From positions 21,752 through 85,751 of the forward strand of contig JAIQFX010000009.1 of the NCBI GenBank assembly GCA_020073005.1: DNA of 64,000 nucleotides. The letters are read 5' to 3'. Below the pieces are notes generated by a model that was not told the DNA's origin, made no database searches, and was given only the letters and a program-made list of their open reading frames with translations. Position numbers and translations under genes: made by a program. Of this stretch, positions 7,829 through 16,917 are shown piece after piece; the first letter of the stretch is position 1, and each line of letters begins with the position of its first letter. Source of the stretch: Terriglobia bacterium (GTDB taxonomy: Bacteria; Acidobacteriota; Vicinamibacteria; Vicinamibacterales; CAVVIG01).

Positions 7829-8625
7829 GACAGACCGGGCTGTTCGCTTCGCTCGTCGCGATTCTCGTGCTGGCCGGCGTCAGCACGGCCGTGGCGCAAC
7901 GGCGCGGCGGATTCGGTGGCGGCGGGAATCGCGGGCCGCGGTTCGGCGGCGGCAGCGGCGCGCCGATCCTGCCGAACATTCCGTACGACGGCAAGTACAC
8001 GTTCATCCGCCTGCGCTACGGCCCGCCGATCCCGTACCAGACGCAGCGCGTCGCCTGGTCGCACGACTATCCCGAAGGCGAAGTGCACTTCACGAAGATT
8101 CTGAACGAGATCAGTCTGCTCGGTCCGCACATGGAACAGTCGAACGTCATGGCGCTCGACGATCCGGATCTGTTCAAGTATCCCGTGTCGTACATGTCCG
8201 AACCCGGCCGATGGGTGATGACCGACGGCGAGGCGGCGAACTTCCGCGCGTACCTGCTGAAGGGCGGGTTCGTGTTCTTCGACGACTATCGCGGGCCGTA
8301 CGACTGGAGCAACTTCGAGCAGCAGATGCAGCGCATTCTGCCTGAGGGCCGCTGGAGAGATCTCGATCTCGCCAATCCGATTTTCCACTCGTTCTTCGAG
8401 ATCAAGACGCTCGACGTGCCGCAGTACTACGACCGCGGCAGGGCGGAGTTCCGCGCGATCTTCGAGGACAACGATCCGCAGAAGCGGATCGTCGCGCTGG
8501 CGAATTTCAACACGGACATTTCGGAATACTGGGAGTTCTCGGATACAGGGTTCAAGCCGATCGACGAGAACAACGAGGCGTACAAACTCGGCGTCAATTA
8601 CGTGATATACGGAATCACTCACTGA
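7825..8625 (+). CDS. DUF4159 domain secreted protein
   Basis: A 266-residue protein with a clear signal peptide ending near AVAQ, then a Gly/Arg-rich stretch (RRGGFGGGGNRGPRFGGG) and a DUF4159 domain. The domain shows the family pattern: FTFIRLRYG-like strand, WSHDYPEGEVHFTKIL, LFKYPVSYMSEPGRWVMTD, then FLLKGGFVFFDDYRG-type and the C-terminal KLGVNYVIYGITH. DUF4159 has a glutamine-amidotransferase-like fold and is almost always linked to MoxR, DUF58 and BatA genes, but its function is unknown. It is translationally coupled to the caspase-like gene through a 4-base overlap. Confidence 0.88.
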   Translation: MRQTGLFASLVAILVLAGVSTAVAQRRGGFGGGGNRGPRFGGGSGAPILPNIPYDGKYTFIRLRYGPPIPYQTQRVAWSHDYPEGEVHFTKILNEISLLGPHMEQSNVMALDDPDLFKYPVSYMSEPGRWVMTDGEAANFRAYLLKGGFVFFDDYRGPYDWSNFEQQMQRILPEGRWRDLDLANPIFHSFFEIKTLDVPQYYDRGRAEFRAIFEDNDPQKRIVALANFNTDISEYWEFSDTGFKPIDENNEAYKLGVNYVIYGITH

Positions 8626-8626
8626 T

Positions 8627-8667
8627 GGTCGTGAGTCATTCGTCATTGACTAACGACCAACGACTAC
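8627..8667. repeat. GTCGT-type spacer repeat before moxR
   Basis: A low-complexity palindromic spacer with arms GGTCGT (8627-8632) and ACGACC (8653-8658) around GAGTCATTCGTCATTGACTA. It lies between the DUF4159 stop and the moxR ribosome-binding site and resembles the other word-like spacers at gene borders in this window. Confidence 0.55.
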
Positions 8668-8684
8668 TGCCGAAAGGACCAATC

Positions 8685-9722
8685 GTGGAGCTCACCAAGG
8701 ACAACACAGCGGACTTCCAGTCCGCCGACGACATCGCGCTCGCCGACAAGATGAAGCTCGGCCGGCAGCAGATCATCGACGAGCTCGCCAAGCGCATCGT
8801 CGGCCAGTCCGACGTCATCGAGCTCGTCCTGCTGTCGCTGTTCGTCGGCGGCAACAGCCTCATCGTCGGCGTGCCCGGACTGGCGAAGACGCTGCTCATC
8901 GCCACGCTCGCCAAGGTGCTCGACCTGAAGTTCAACCGCATCCAGTTCACGCCGGACCTGATGCCGTCGGACATCACCGGCACCGACATCATCAACGAGG
9001 ACGTCGCGACGGGCCGCCGCCAGATGGTGTTCGCGCCCGGGCCGATCTTCGCGAACATCGTCCTCGCCGACGAAATCAACCGCACGCCGCCGAAGACGCA
9101 GTCGGCGCTGCTCGAGGCGATGCAGGAGCATCGCGTCACGATTCAGGGACGGACGTACGAGCTCGCCGAGCCGTTCTTCGTCTTCGCGACGCAGAACCCG
9201 ATCGAGCTCGAGGGCACGTATCCCCTGCCCGAGGCGCAGCTCGACCGGTTCATGTTCCACATCGTCATCGAGCACCCGCCGGAAGACGAGGAGTTCGACG
9301 TCGTCCGGACGACGACGGCGATCATCGATCCGCATTTCCAGCGGCCGGTGAACGGCGACGACCTCGTCGCGTTCCAGCGCCTCGTGCGGCGCGTCCCCGT
9401 GGCGGAAGCCGTCATTCGCTACGCGCTGCACCTGGTGCGCACGAGCCGGCCGAAGGCGAGCCAGGCGCCGGAGTCGGTGAAGAAATACGTCGCGTTCGGC
9501 GCGAGCGTCCGCGCGGCGCAGTACCTCGTGCTCGGCGCGAAGGCGCGCGCGCTGACGCAGGGCCGCTATCACGTGAGCTTCGAGGACATCCGCGCGCTGG
9601 CGCATCCCGTGCTGCGGCACCGCGTGCTGACCAACTTCCGCGCCGAATCGGAAGGCATCACGTCCGACGCGCTGATCGACGATTTGCTCGCGGCCGTTCC
9701 AGTTCCGAAATCAGGTATGTAG
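8685..9722 (+). CDS. MoxR-family AAA+ ATPase
   Basis: Cytoplasmic AAA+ chaperone-like ATPase, 345 residues. The Walker A motif is the MoxR form GVPGLAKT, Walker B is VLADEINRTPPKTQSALLEA, the sensor 1 region is FVFATQNPIELEGTYPLPEA, and the Arg finger region is QLDRFMF. A lid domain follows (VKKYVAFGASVRAAQYLV). MoxR proteins mature or activate partner complexes together with VWA proteins encoded nearby, as here. The frame is open upstream to 8625, but the GTG at 8685 with AAAGGA 10 bases before it gives the family-typical N-terminus. The TAG stop is part of repeat copy 2. Confidence 0.95.
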   Translation: MELTKDNTADFQSADDIALADKMKLGRQQIIDELAKRIVGQSDVIELVLLSLFVGGNSLIVGVPGLAKTLLIATLAKVLDLKFNRIQFTPDLMPSDITGTDIINEDVATGRRQMVFAPGPIFANIVLADEINRTPPKTQSALLEAMQEHRVTIQGRTYELAEPFFVFATQNPIELEGTYPLPEAQLDRFMFHIVIEHPPEDEEFDVVRTTTAIIDPHFQRPVNGDDLVAFQRLVRRVPVAEAVIRYALHLVRTSRPKASQAPESVKKYVAFGASVRAAQYLVLGAKARALTQGRYHVSFEDIRALAHPVLRHRVLTNFRAESEGITSDALIDDLLAAVPVPKSGM

Positions 9723-9743
9723 CGCGAGCCTGTCAGGCGAGCG
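9719..9743 (+). repeat. GTAGCGCGAG repeat, copy 2 (moxR stop codon)
   Basis: GTAGCGCGAGCCTGTCAGG plus CGAGCG. The TAG is the stop codon of the MoxR gene. Compared with copy 1, only the hairpin loop differs (GTC for TTC); the GCCT/AGGC stem is unchanged. The DUF58 ATG follows 7 bases later. Confidence 0.82.
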
Positions 9744-9749
9744 ATCGTC

Positions 9750-10664
9750 ATGGAACAGCACCACAACATGCCCGGCGCGCGGTTCGTCGATCCGAAGGTC
9801 CTCGCGCGGATCGGCAACCTCGAGCTGCTCGCGCGGACCGTCGTGGAGGGCTTCATCAACGGCCTCCACCGCGCGCCGTTCTTCGGCGCGTCGATCGACT
9901 TCGCCGAGCACCGGGGCTACGTGGCCGGCGACGACATCCGCCGCGTCGACTGGCGGCTGTACGCGCGCACCGATCGCTATTACGTCAAGCAGTACGAGGC
10001 GGACACCAACACGAACGTCTCAATCCTGCTCGACGTCTCGCGGTCCATGCAGTTCGCGAGCCGGGGCTCGGTCTCGAAGCTGGACTACGCGTGTTACGTC
10101 GGCGCCTGCCTGGCCTATCTCGCGCAGCGGCAGCGCGATCGCGTCGGCATGATCTCGTTCGACCAGGACATCGTCTCGCACGTGCCGCCCTCGGCGAAGC
10201 ACTTCAACGTCGTGCTCCACACGCTGGACCGCGCCCGCGCGGAGCGCTCCGGCAATCTCGCGGTGCCGCTCAACAAGATGGCCGAGCACTTCAAGCGCCG
10301 CGGCATCCTCGTCCTGCTCTCGGATTTCTACGAGGAGCCGGAGTCGATCCTCGAGGCCGTCAAGCCGCTCAAGTTCCTCGGCAACGATCTGATCGTGTTT
10401 CACGTCCTGGACGATGCCGAACTCAATTTTGGTTACGAGGACGCGTCCAGCTTCGAGGATCTGGAGAGCGGCGAGCAGGTGCCCGTCGTGCCCGAGTCGC
10501 TCGTGAAGGAATACCGCGCGATGATCAACGCGCACATCGAATCGCTGACGACGAAGTTCTCCGAGCATCGCATCGACTACACCGTGCTGAACACGTCCGA
10601 GCCGCTCGACCGCGCGCTCTTCAGCTATCTGTCGAGCCGCGAGCGGCTGATGAGAGTACGGTGA
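9750..10664 (+). CDS. DUF58 domain protein
   Basis: A 304-residue cytoplasmic protein with the DUF58 core FAEHRGYVAGDDIRRVDWRL then ARTDRYYVKQYEADTNTNV, followed by a VWA-like metal site (SILLDVSRSMQFAS) and RRGILVLLSDFYEEPESIL. DUF58 proteins are nearly always encoded next to MoxR ATPases and are probable substrates or adaptors of them. No membrane segments are present, which fits the short form of the family. The gene is separated from moxR by a repeat of 25 bases and from the BatA gene by a different, GAACCCTGAACCC-type spacer. All genes lie in the same orientation with short gaps, consistent with one transcript. Confidence 0.92.
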   Translation: MEQHHNMPGARFVDPKVLARIGNLELLARTVVEGFINGLHRAPFFGASIDFAEHRGYVAGDDIRRVDWRLYARTDRYYVKQYEADTNTNVSILLDVSRSMQFASRGSVSKLDYACYVGACLAYLAQRQRDRVGMISFDQDIVSHVPPSAKHFNVVLHTLDRARAERSGNLAVPLNKMAEHFKRRGILVLLSDFYEEPESILEAVKPLKFLGNDLIVFHVLDDAELNFGYEDASSFEDLESGEQVPVVPESLVKEYRAMINAHIESLTTKFSEHRIDYTVLNTSEPLDRALFSYLSSRERLMRVR

Positions 10665-10684
10665 CCGGTGGCTGGTGAGCGCGC

Positions 10685-10718
10685 GAACCGAGAACCCTGA
10701 ACCCGGTACCCTGAACCC
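10685..10718 (+). repeat. GAACCCTGAACCC spacer
   Basis: Word-like tandem spacer containing AGAACCCTGAACCCGG and GTACCCTGAACCC, ending directly at the GTG start of the next gene. It leaves no room for a normal ribosome-binding site. It is another of the low-complexity repeats found at gene borders in this window. Confidence 0.55.
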
Positions 10719-12791
10719 GTGTCGTTTCTAACTCCACTCTTCTTTGCCGGTCTCGGATCGCTCGCCATTCCGGTACTGATCCATCTGATCCAGCGCGAGA
10801 AGAAGCACGTCGTGCAGTTTCCGTCGCTGATGTTCGTGCGGCGGATTCCGTACCAGTCCGTGCGGCGGCGGCGCATCCGCCACTGGTTCCTGCTGCTGCT
10901 GCGCGCGGCGGCGATCGCGCTCATCGTGGCGGCGTTCGCGCGGCCGTTCCTGCGCCAGAACGCGGCGGCCCAGGTCATCAGCGGCGGCGCGCGCGAAGTC
11001 GTCATCCTGCTCGACCAATCCGCCAGCATGGGCTACGGCGATCACTGGACCCGCGCGCAGAGCGCGGCGCACTCGGCCGTCGACGGCCTCGGCGCCGACG
11101 ACAAGGCGACGCTCGTGCTCTTCGCCAAGAACGCCGAGGAGAACATGCGGGCGACGTCGGATCGATTCCGGCTGAACGGCGCCATCAACGCCGCCAGGGT
11201 CGGCTCCGGCGCGACGCGCTACGGTCCCGCGCTCAAGCTCGCCGACAGCATCCTGGCCCGCTCGTCGCTCAAGCGCCGCGAAGTCGTCGTCATCAGCGAC
11301 TTTCAGAAGACCGGCTGGAGCGGATCCGAGGAAGTCCGCTTCCCCGACGGCGTCGTCGTGAAGACGGTGTCGGTCGCATCGCCGGACGCGGCGAATCTCG
11401 CCGTGCCGTCGGTCTCGTTCGCGCGCGCGTCGTTCTCCGGCCAGGAGCGCATCACGGTCACGGCCGGGCTGAGCAACAAAGGCGACGCGCCGCTGAAAGA
11501 CGTCCCGGTCACGCTGACCGTCGACGGGCACGAGATCGAATCCGTGCGCGCCACCGTGCCGCCGCGCGCCGCGGGATCGGTGACGTTCACGCAGTTCACG
11601 CTCGTCGGACCGAACGTCCGCGGCTCGGTGCACGCCGGCTCGGATCCGCTGCCGGCCGACAACGTGTTCCACTTCGTGCTGTCGCCCGCGGTCCCTGTCT
11701 CGCTTCAGATCGTCAACGGCGCCGAAGGCAGCAGCGACGCCAGCCTGTTCCTGGCGAAGGCACTGTCGATTGGCACGAATCCGCTCTTCCAGATCGACGT
11801 GACGACGGCCTCGCGCGCGACGCCGACGTCGTTCGACAAGCGCGCCGTCATCATTCTCAACGACACGATGTTTCCGCCGGCCGGCGGCGCCGGCGCGCTG
11901 AAGAAGTTCGTCGAGCGCGGCGGCGGATTGCTGGTCGTCAGCGGCGACCGCACGTCGTGGCCCCAGGGGGCAACGTCCGAGGCGGATCTGTTCCCCGGCA
12001 AGCTGGGTCCGGCCGTCGACCGCACGTCGGGCCGCGGCGCGACGCTCGGCTTTCTTGATTACAGCCACCAGGTCTTCGAGGTTTTCAAGGCGCCGCGCAG
12101 CGGCGACTTCTCCGCCGCGCACGTCTTCAAGTACCGCACGCTGCAGCCGGGCCCGAACGATCGCGTCCTCGCGCGGTACGACGACGGCGCGGTCGCGGCG
12201 GCGGAACGCAAGGTCGGCGCGGGCCGCGTGATCGTCTGGACGACGACGCTCGACGACTCGTGGACCGACATCGCGGTCAAGCCGGTGTACTTGCCGCTCG
12301 TGCAGCAGCTCGCGCGCTATCTCGCCAATTACGAGACCCCGACGTCCTGGATGACGGTCGGCCAGGTGCTCGATCTCGCCGCGCGCGCCAAGACGAAGTC
12401 GGACCGCATCGTCGTCACGCCGTCGGGGCAGCGCATGACGCAGCGAGGGACGAGCGAGTCCGGCGCGGAAGGCTTGCTCGAGCTGAACGAGCAGGGCGTC
12501 TACGAGATCCGTCCCGCGGGCGCGACGAGCGGACGGCCCGAGTCCATCGCCGTCAACCTCGACCCGCCGGAGTCCGACCTCGCGCCGCTCGATCCAGCCG
12601 AGCTGGTCGCCACGGTGACCGGGCACGCGACAGCGGTCGTTTCCGAACCGGTTGCGGCGCAGGAGATGACGCGCGAGGAGGCCGAGCGGCGCCAGAGCCT
12701 GTGGTGGTATCTGCTCCTCGGCGGCCTGTTCCTCCTCGCCGTCGAAACCATGATTTCGAACCACCTGTCGCGAAAAGAGAAATTCCTGTAG
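10719..12791 (+). CDS. BatA/VWA-type membrane protein
   Basis: A 690-residue inner-membrane protein with the N-terminal BatA signature (FLTPLFFAGLGSLAIPVLIH, then HVVQFPSLMFVRRIPYQSVRRRRIRHW), a second membrane helix, and a VWA domain with the MIDAS motif DQSASMGYGDHW. It then has CARDB/Ig-like beta segments (LKDVPVTLTVDGHEIESV), a glutamine-amidotransferase-like part (KFVERGGGLLVVSGDRTSW) and a C-terminal membrane helix (WWYLLLGGLFLLAVETMI). It is the expected partner of the MoxR and DUF58 proteins upstream. The GTG start is preceded by a repeat instead of a ribosome-binding site. The TAG stop belongs to repeat copy 3. Confidence 0.88.
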   Translation: MSFLTPLFFAGLGSLAIPVLIHLIQREKKHVVQFPSLMFVRRIPYQSVRRRRIRHWFLLLLRAAAIALIVAAFARPFLRQNAAAQVISGGAREVVILLDQSASMGYGDHWTRAQSAAHSAVDGLGADDKATLVLFAKNAEENMRATSDRFRLNGAINAARVGSGATRYGPALKLADSILARSSLKRREVVVISDFQKTGWSGSEEVRFPDGVVVKTVSVASPDAANLAVPSVSFARASFSGQERITVTAGLSNKGDAPLKDVPVTLTVDGHEIESVRATVPPRAAGSVTFTQFTLVGPNVRGSVHAGSDPLPADNVFHFVLSPAVPVSLQIVNGAEGSSDASLFLAKALSIGTNPLFQIDVTTASRATPTSFDKRAVIILNDTMFPPAGGAGALKKFVERGGGLLVVSGDRTSWPQGATSEADLFPGKLGPAVDRTSGRGATLGFLDYSHQVFEVFKAPRSGDFSAAHVFKYRTLQPGPNDRVLARYDDGAVAAAERKVGAGRVIVWTTTLDDSWTDIAVKPVYLPLVQQLARYLANYETPTSWMTVGQVLDLAARAKTKSDRIVVTPSGQRMTQRGTSESGAEGLLELNEQGVYEIRPAGATSGRPESIAVNLDPPESDLAPLDPAELVATVTGHATAVVSEPVAAQEMTREEAERRQSLWWYLLLGGLFLLAVETMISNHLSRKEKFL

Positions 12792-12812
12792 CGAGCGCCT
12801 TTCAGGTGAGCG
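12788..12812 (+). repeat. GTAGCGAGCG repeat, copy 3 (stop codon of the BatA gene)
   Basis: Diverged copy, GTAGCGAGCGCCTTTCAGG-like with a final TGAGCG. Its TAG is the stop codon of the BatA-type gene. The stem is kept as GCCT/AGGT, with one pair changed to a G-U wobble. Confidence 0.72.
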
Positions 12813-12860
12813 TTTTCCGGCCGCGAGTGCTACTCTTTCCCTCAAAGGGAGACCGGCGAA

Positions 12861-15800
12861 ATGGACCATCGCGCTGAGCTCGTCGACGTCATTCGCGGAG
12901 TGCGGAATCGCTGGCGGCAGCGGCTCGCCCTGCGGGGCGCGGTCATCGTCGTCGCGGGCACGGTCGCGGCGCTCCTGCTCTCGGCGCAGGGCCTCGAGTC
13001 CTTCCGCTTCAGCCCCGTCTCCATCATTTCGTTCCGGGTGATCGCGCTCTTCGTCTTCCTCGGGCTCGTCTACTTCGGTCTCGTGGTTCCGCTGCGCCGG
13101 CGCGTGTCCGACGGTCAGGTCGCGATGTACCTCGAAGAAGGCGACCCGACGCTCGAAGCGGCGATCATCAGCGCCGTCGAAGCCACCGGATTGCACGGCA
13201 CGCCGTCGGAGTCGCACTCGCCGCGCCTCGTGGAAAAGCTCGTCGAGCAGGCCGTGGAACAGTGCCGCGCGTACGAGCACGGGCATCAATACGATCGCGC
13301 GGCGTTCAAGCGTCACGCGTACACGCTCGCGGGCGTCGCCGCCGCGTTCGCCATCGTGCTCGCGATCGGACCGGCGTTCCTCCGCCACGGCATCTCGGCG
13401 CTGCTCGTCATCTCGCGCAGCATCGAAGCGTCCAGCCCGTACAAGATCGAGGTCCACCCCGGCAACGCGAAGGTGCCGCGCGGCGCGGATCAGGCGGTCA
13501 GCGCGAAGCTGATCGGCTTCACCGCGAAAGACGTCACGGTGATGATGCGCACGTCGCCCGCCGTGCCGTACGAGCGCGTCTCCCTCGTTGCTTCCGGGGC
13601 CGGCGCTCCGGGCGTGTTCGAGGGCATGCTCTTCCACCTCGAGAAGCCGACCGACTATTTCCTCGAGTCCAACGGCGTGCGCTCGCCGTCGTTCAAGCTG
13701 GACGTCGTCGATCTGCCGACCGTGTCGCAGATGGATCTCGAGTACCGCTTCCCCGCCTACACGAACCTGCCGCCGCGCAAGCAGGACGGCGGCGGCGACG
13801 TCGCGGCGATCCGCGGCACCGACGTGCTGCTGCACATCGTCCCGACGATGGCGACGCCGAACGGCAGGATTCTGCTGAACGACGGCGGCGCCGAGCCGCT
13901 GACGAAGCAGGGCGACGGCACGCTGACGGGCAGCTTCACGATCAAGGGCCAGGGCTTCTATCGCATCGAGCTGACCGGCCCGCACGGCGAGAAGGTGGAC
14001 GCCTCGCAGCAGTACACGATCGACGTCATCGACGATCAGATGCCGGCCGTGCACTTCACCAAGCCGGGCCGCGACTCGCAGGCGACGCCGGTCGAGGATC
14101 TCTTCCTCGAAGCGCGGGCGGACGATGACTACGGCGTCAAGCAGCTGCAGCTCTTCTACTCGGTCAACGGCGGCGCGCCGAAGTCGGTGAATCTGTTCAG
14201 CGGGCCGAAGCCGCTCCCTGAAGTCAGCGCCGGCCACACGATCTATCTCGAGGAGCTCGGGCTGAAGCCGGGCGACTTCGTGTCGTACTACGCGAAGGCG
14301 ACCGACACCGACGTCGTGCAGGGCCCGAAGGTCGCGACGAGCGACATCTACTTCGTGCAGATTCGCCCGTTCAAGAAGGACTACAAGCCGTCGCAGTCGC
14401 AGGCGGGCGGCGGCGGGGGCGGCGGCGGACAGGGCCAGCAGGTCGGCCAGTTGTCGCAGCAGCAGCGCGAGATCGTCGCGGCGACCTTCAATCAGGTCCG
14501 CGACAAGGCGAAGACCAAGCCCGACAAGTTCCGCGAGAACGTCGTCTTCCTGAACCTCGCGCAGGCGAAGCTGCGCGAGCAGGTGGAAGAGCTCGTCGGC
14601 AAGCTGAAGTCGCGGCTCGGATCCGTCGATCCGTCCTACAACAAGATCGCCGAGATCCTGCCGAAGGCCGTGGACGAGATGAAGTCCGCCGAGACGGATC
14701 TGCGCGGGCTGAAAGCCGAGGACGCGCTCTCACCCGAGCAGAAGGCGCTGAAGATTCTGCAGGAAGCCGAACAGCAGTACGAGCTGCAGGTGCAGATGCA
14801 GAACGGCGGAGGCGGCGGCGGGGGCGGCCAGCAGAATCAGCTCGCCGAAGATCTCGCGGATCTGTTCGAACTGGAGCTCGACAAGCTCGCGAACCAGTAC
14901 GAGATGCAGCAGCGCGCCGAGCAGCAGCAGAACGATCGGCAGATCGACGATCTCGCCGACAAGCTGAAAGAGCTCGCGCGGCGGCAGCAGCAGGAAATCG
15001 AGCGGCAGCGCCGGATGGCGCAGGCCGGCCAGCAGTCGCAGGGCGGCGGCAGCGCCAGCCAGCGCGCGCTCGCCGACGAGCTCGAGAAGGCCGCGCGGCA
15101 GCTGCAGCAGCTTTCACGCGAACAGCCGCAGCAGCGGCAGGACCTGCAGGACGCCGCGAAGCGGATGCAGGACGCGGCCGACGCGATGCGGCGCGCGGCG
15201 GCGAGCGGCGCCAAGGACGGCGGCGCGCAGGCGACCGAAGCGCTGAACCGGCTGAAGGAAGCGCAGGACAAGCTGCAGCGCAATCAAGGCGGGCGCGGCG
15301 ACCGCGATCTGCAGAACGCGCAGCGTCAGGCGCAGGAGCTCGCGAACGAACAGAAGGAAGTCGCCAACGACGTGAACGCGCTCGAAAATGCGGGCGCGGG
15401 CCGCGACCAGAAGGCGCAGGCGATCGGCCAGCGCAAGGATCAGATGGACGCGAAGGTCGCGGACCTGCAGAACCAGCTCGAGAAGCTGGCGAATCAGATC
15501 CGGCCCAGCGAGCGCGACGCCGCGCGCAAGCTCGACGATGCGGCCGGCAGCATTCGCGACAAGCGGGTGCGCGAGAAAATCCGCTATTCGAAGGGCGCGC
15601 TGCAGGGATCGCCGTCGCAGTACGCGCGCGCGATGGAAGAAGACATCGGCGCGAACCTCGACGCGCTGCAGAAGAAGATCGGCGAAGCGGCGTCGGCGAT
15701 GGGCAAGTCGGCGAAGCAGGATGCCCAGGCGCGCGCGGCCGACAAGGCGCGCGATCTCGTGCGCGGCATGGAGTCGATGGATCAGCGCATGCGCGATCGA

Positions 15801-16439
15801 TCGAATCAGCAGGGCAACCAGAGTCAGCGCGGTCAACAGGGTCAACAGGGCCAGCAGAACTCGCAGAACCAGCAAGGTCAGCAGGGCCAACAGGGGCAGC
15901 AAGGCCAGCAGGGTCAGCAAGGCTCGCAGGGTCAGCAGGGTCAGCAGGGTTCGCAGGGTCAGCAGGCGCAAGGCGGCCAGCAGGGCGGCGGCGGCAACCG
16001 CGGCGACAACAACGGTCCGCGCGGCGGCGGCGCCTACGGCGGCGACGCGCGCAACTGGGGCGGCGGCTACTGGAACGGCGGCGTCTGGAATCCGGACGAC
16101 ATCCGCCAGTGGCGCGGGCAGTACCGCGAGTGGCTGAACGACGCGCAGGCGCTGCGGCAGCAGCTGCAGCAGACCGGCGTCGACCCGCGTCCGCTCGACG
16201 ACATCATCCGCGACCTGCAGCGGTTCGACAATGACAAGGTCTACGCGGATCCGCGCGGGCTCGAGCAGCTCCAGGCGCAGGCGCTGGAGAAGATGAAGAA
16301 GTTCGAGTTCAACCTGCGGCGCAGCGTCGAGCAGAGCAACGAGTCGCTGTCGCTGTCAGGATCCGATCAGGTGCCGGAAGGCTTCCGGCAGGCGATCGAA
16401 GAGTACTACCGGTCGCTCGCGAAAAAACCGCAGCGCTGA
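12861..16439 (+). CDS. DUF4175 family giant membrane protein, Gln-rich
   Basis: A 1192-residue protein closing the operon. Two or three membrane helices lie at the N-terminus (VIVVAGTVAALLLSA, ALFVFLGLVYFGLVV, AFAIVLAIGPAFL). The middle has bacterial Ig-like domains (DLPTVSQMDLEYRFPAYTNL, FYRIELTGPHGEKVDASQ). The C-terminal half, from about residue 510, is almost entirely coiled coil rich in Gln, Ala, Lys and Arg, with poly-Gly patches and, near 15810-15990, some twenty GQQ triplets. It ends in a WRGQYREWLNDAQALRQQL helical domain. DUF4175 proteins accompany MoxR clusters and probably span the envelope with a long periplasmic rod, but no function is established. GGGAGACCGGCGA before the ATG serves as ribosome-binding site. 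Confidence 0.86.
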   Translation: MDHRAELVDVIRGVRNRWRQRLALRGAVIVVAGTVAALLLSAQGLESFRFSPVSIISFRVIALFVFLGLVYFGLVVPLRRRVSDGQVAMYLEEGDPTLEAAIISAVEATGLHGTPSESHSPRLVEKLVEQAVEQCRAYEHGHQYDRAAFKRHAYTLAGVAAAFAIVLAIGPAFLRHGISALLVISRSIEASSPYKIEVHPGNAKVPRGADQAVSAKLIGFTAKDVTVMMRTSPAVPYERVSLVASGAGAPGVFEGMLFHLEKPTDYFLESNGVRSPSFKLDVVDLPTVSQMDLEYRFPAYTNLPPRKQDGGGDVAAIRGTDVLLHIVPTMATPNGRILLNDGGAEPLTKQGDGTLTGSFTIKGQGFYRIELTGPHGEKVDASQQYTIDVIDDQMPAVHFTKPGRDSQATPVEDLFLEARADDDYGVKQLQLFYSVNGGAPKSVNLFSGPKPLPEVSAGHTIYLEELGLKPGDFVSYYAKATDTDVVQGPKVATSDIYFVQIRPFKKDYKPSQSQAGGGGGGGGQGQQVGQLSQQQREIVAATFNQVRDKAKTKPDKFRENVVFLNLAQAKLREQVEELVGKLKSRLGSVDPSYNKIAEILPKAVDEMKSAETDLRGLKAEDALSPEQKALKILQEAEQQYELQVQMQNGGGGGGGGQQNQLAEDLADLFELELDKLANQYEMQQRAEQQQNDRQIDDLADKLKELARRQQQEIERQRRMAQAGQQSQGGGSASQRALADELEKAARQLQQLSREQPQQRQDLQDAAKRMQDAADAMRRAAASGAKDGGAQATEALNRLKEAQDKLQRNQGGRGDRDLQNAQRQAQELANEQKEVANDVNALENAGAGRDQKAQAIGQRKDQMDAKVADLQNQLEKLANQIRPSERDAARKLDDAAGSIRDKRVREKIRYSKGALQGSPSQYARAMEEDIGANLDALQKKIGEAASAMGKSAKQDAQARAADKARDLVRGMESMDQRMRDRSNQQGNQSQRGQQGQQGQQNSQNQQGQQGQQGQQGQQGQQGSQGQQGQQGSQGQQAQGGQQGGGGNRGDNNGPRGGGAYGGDARNWGGGYWNGGVWNPDDIRQWRGQYREWLNDAQALRQQLQQTGVDPRPLDDIIRDLQRFDNDKVYADPRGLEQLQAQALEKMKKFEFNLRRSVEQSNESLSLSGSDQVPEGFRQAIEEYYRSLAKKPQR

Positions 16440-16451
16440 AGAATCTATCAC

Positions 16452-16800
16452 TCACTGGATCGGAATCCGGTACAGGTTTCTTTGGGCTGCCCTGACGGAG
16501 AACGTATAGGTGCCGTCCACCGGCCCAGGATTCACGTCTGCGTAGTTGATGACGCGCACTCCTGCGACCGCAGCGATCTCGGCCTCCGAGGAAATCGGTG
16601 ATCGGTTGCGGCCAGCCACAGGTGCGTCAGGGCCTTCTCATCGACGGCTGCAAAGACCACGCGACGACCGTCTTCGGAGATGTCGTAGCCGGTGACGGCG
16701 AATCCCCGCAGCAGAAGTTCGCTGCGCCCGCTTTCGAGATCCGCCACCCACAGCTCGCTCTTCTCCAGGAACGGCGTCTGTCCTCCACCCTTGGGGCGGC
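16452..16800 (-). pseudogene. Remnant of a TolB/WD40-like beta-propeller protein
   Basis: Two coding pieces of one protein family are visible on the minus strand but not in one frame. The first reads SELWVADLESGRSELLLRG then YDISEDGRRVVFAAVDEK and LWLAATD (about 16780-16610). After that the frame changes and the C-terminal piece reads AEIAAVAGVRVINYADVNPG and ends QRNLYRIPIQ, stop at 16452. The middle of the protein is missing and there is no start, so this is an internally deleted, frameshifted relic. It fills most of the 540-base gap between the DUF4175 gene and the benzoyl-CoA operon. Confidence 0.65.
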
Positions 16801-16917
16801 GCGATGTGTCGGCAATATCGCCGGATAGCGGCTGAGTGCCGGAAATCCGGCGACGCGGCGCCGCCTCGGCGGCAGCGGCCCCCATGCCTCGCGCGCGTCC
16901 ACTGAAACGCCACGGCA

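Noticed and set aside
10728..14237. Minus-strand open frame of over 1100 codons opposite the BatA and DUF4175 genes
   Set aside because: It spans two real genes and the gap between them, has no recognisable domain and has shadow composition.
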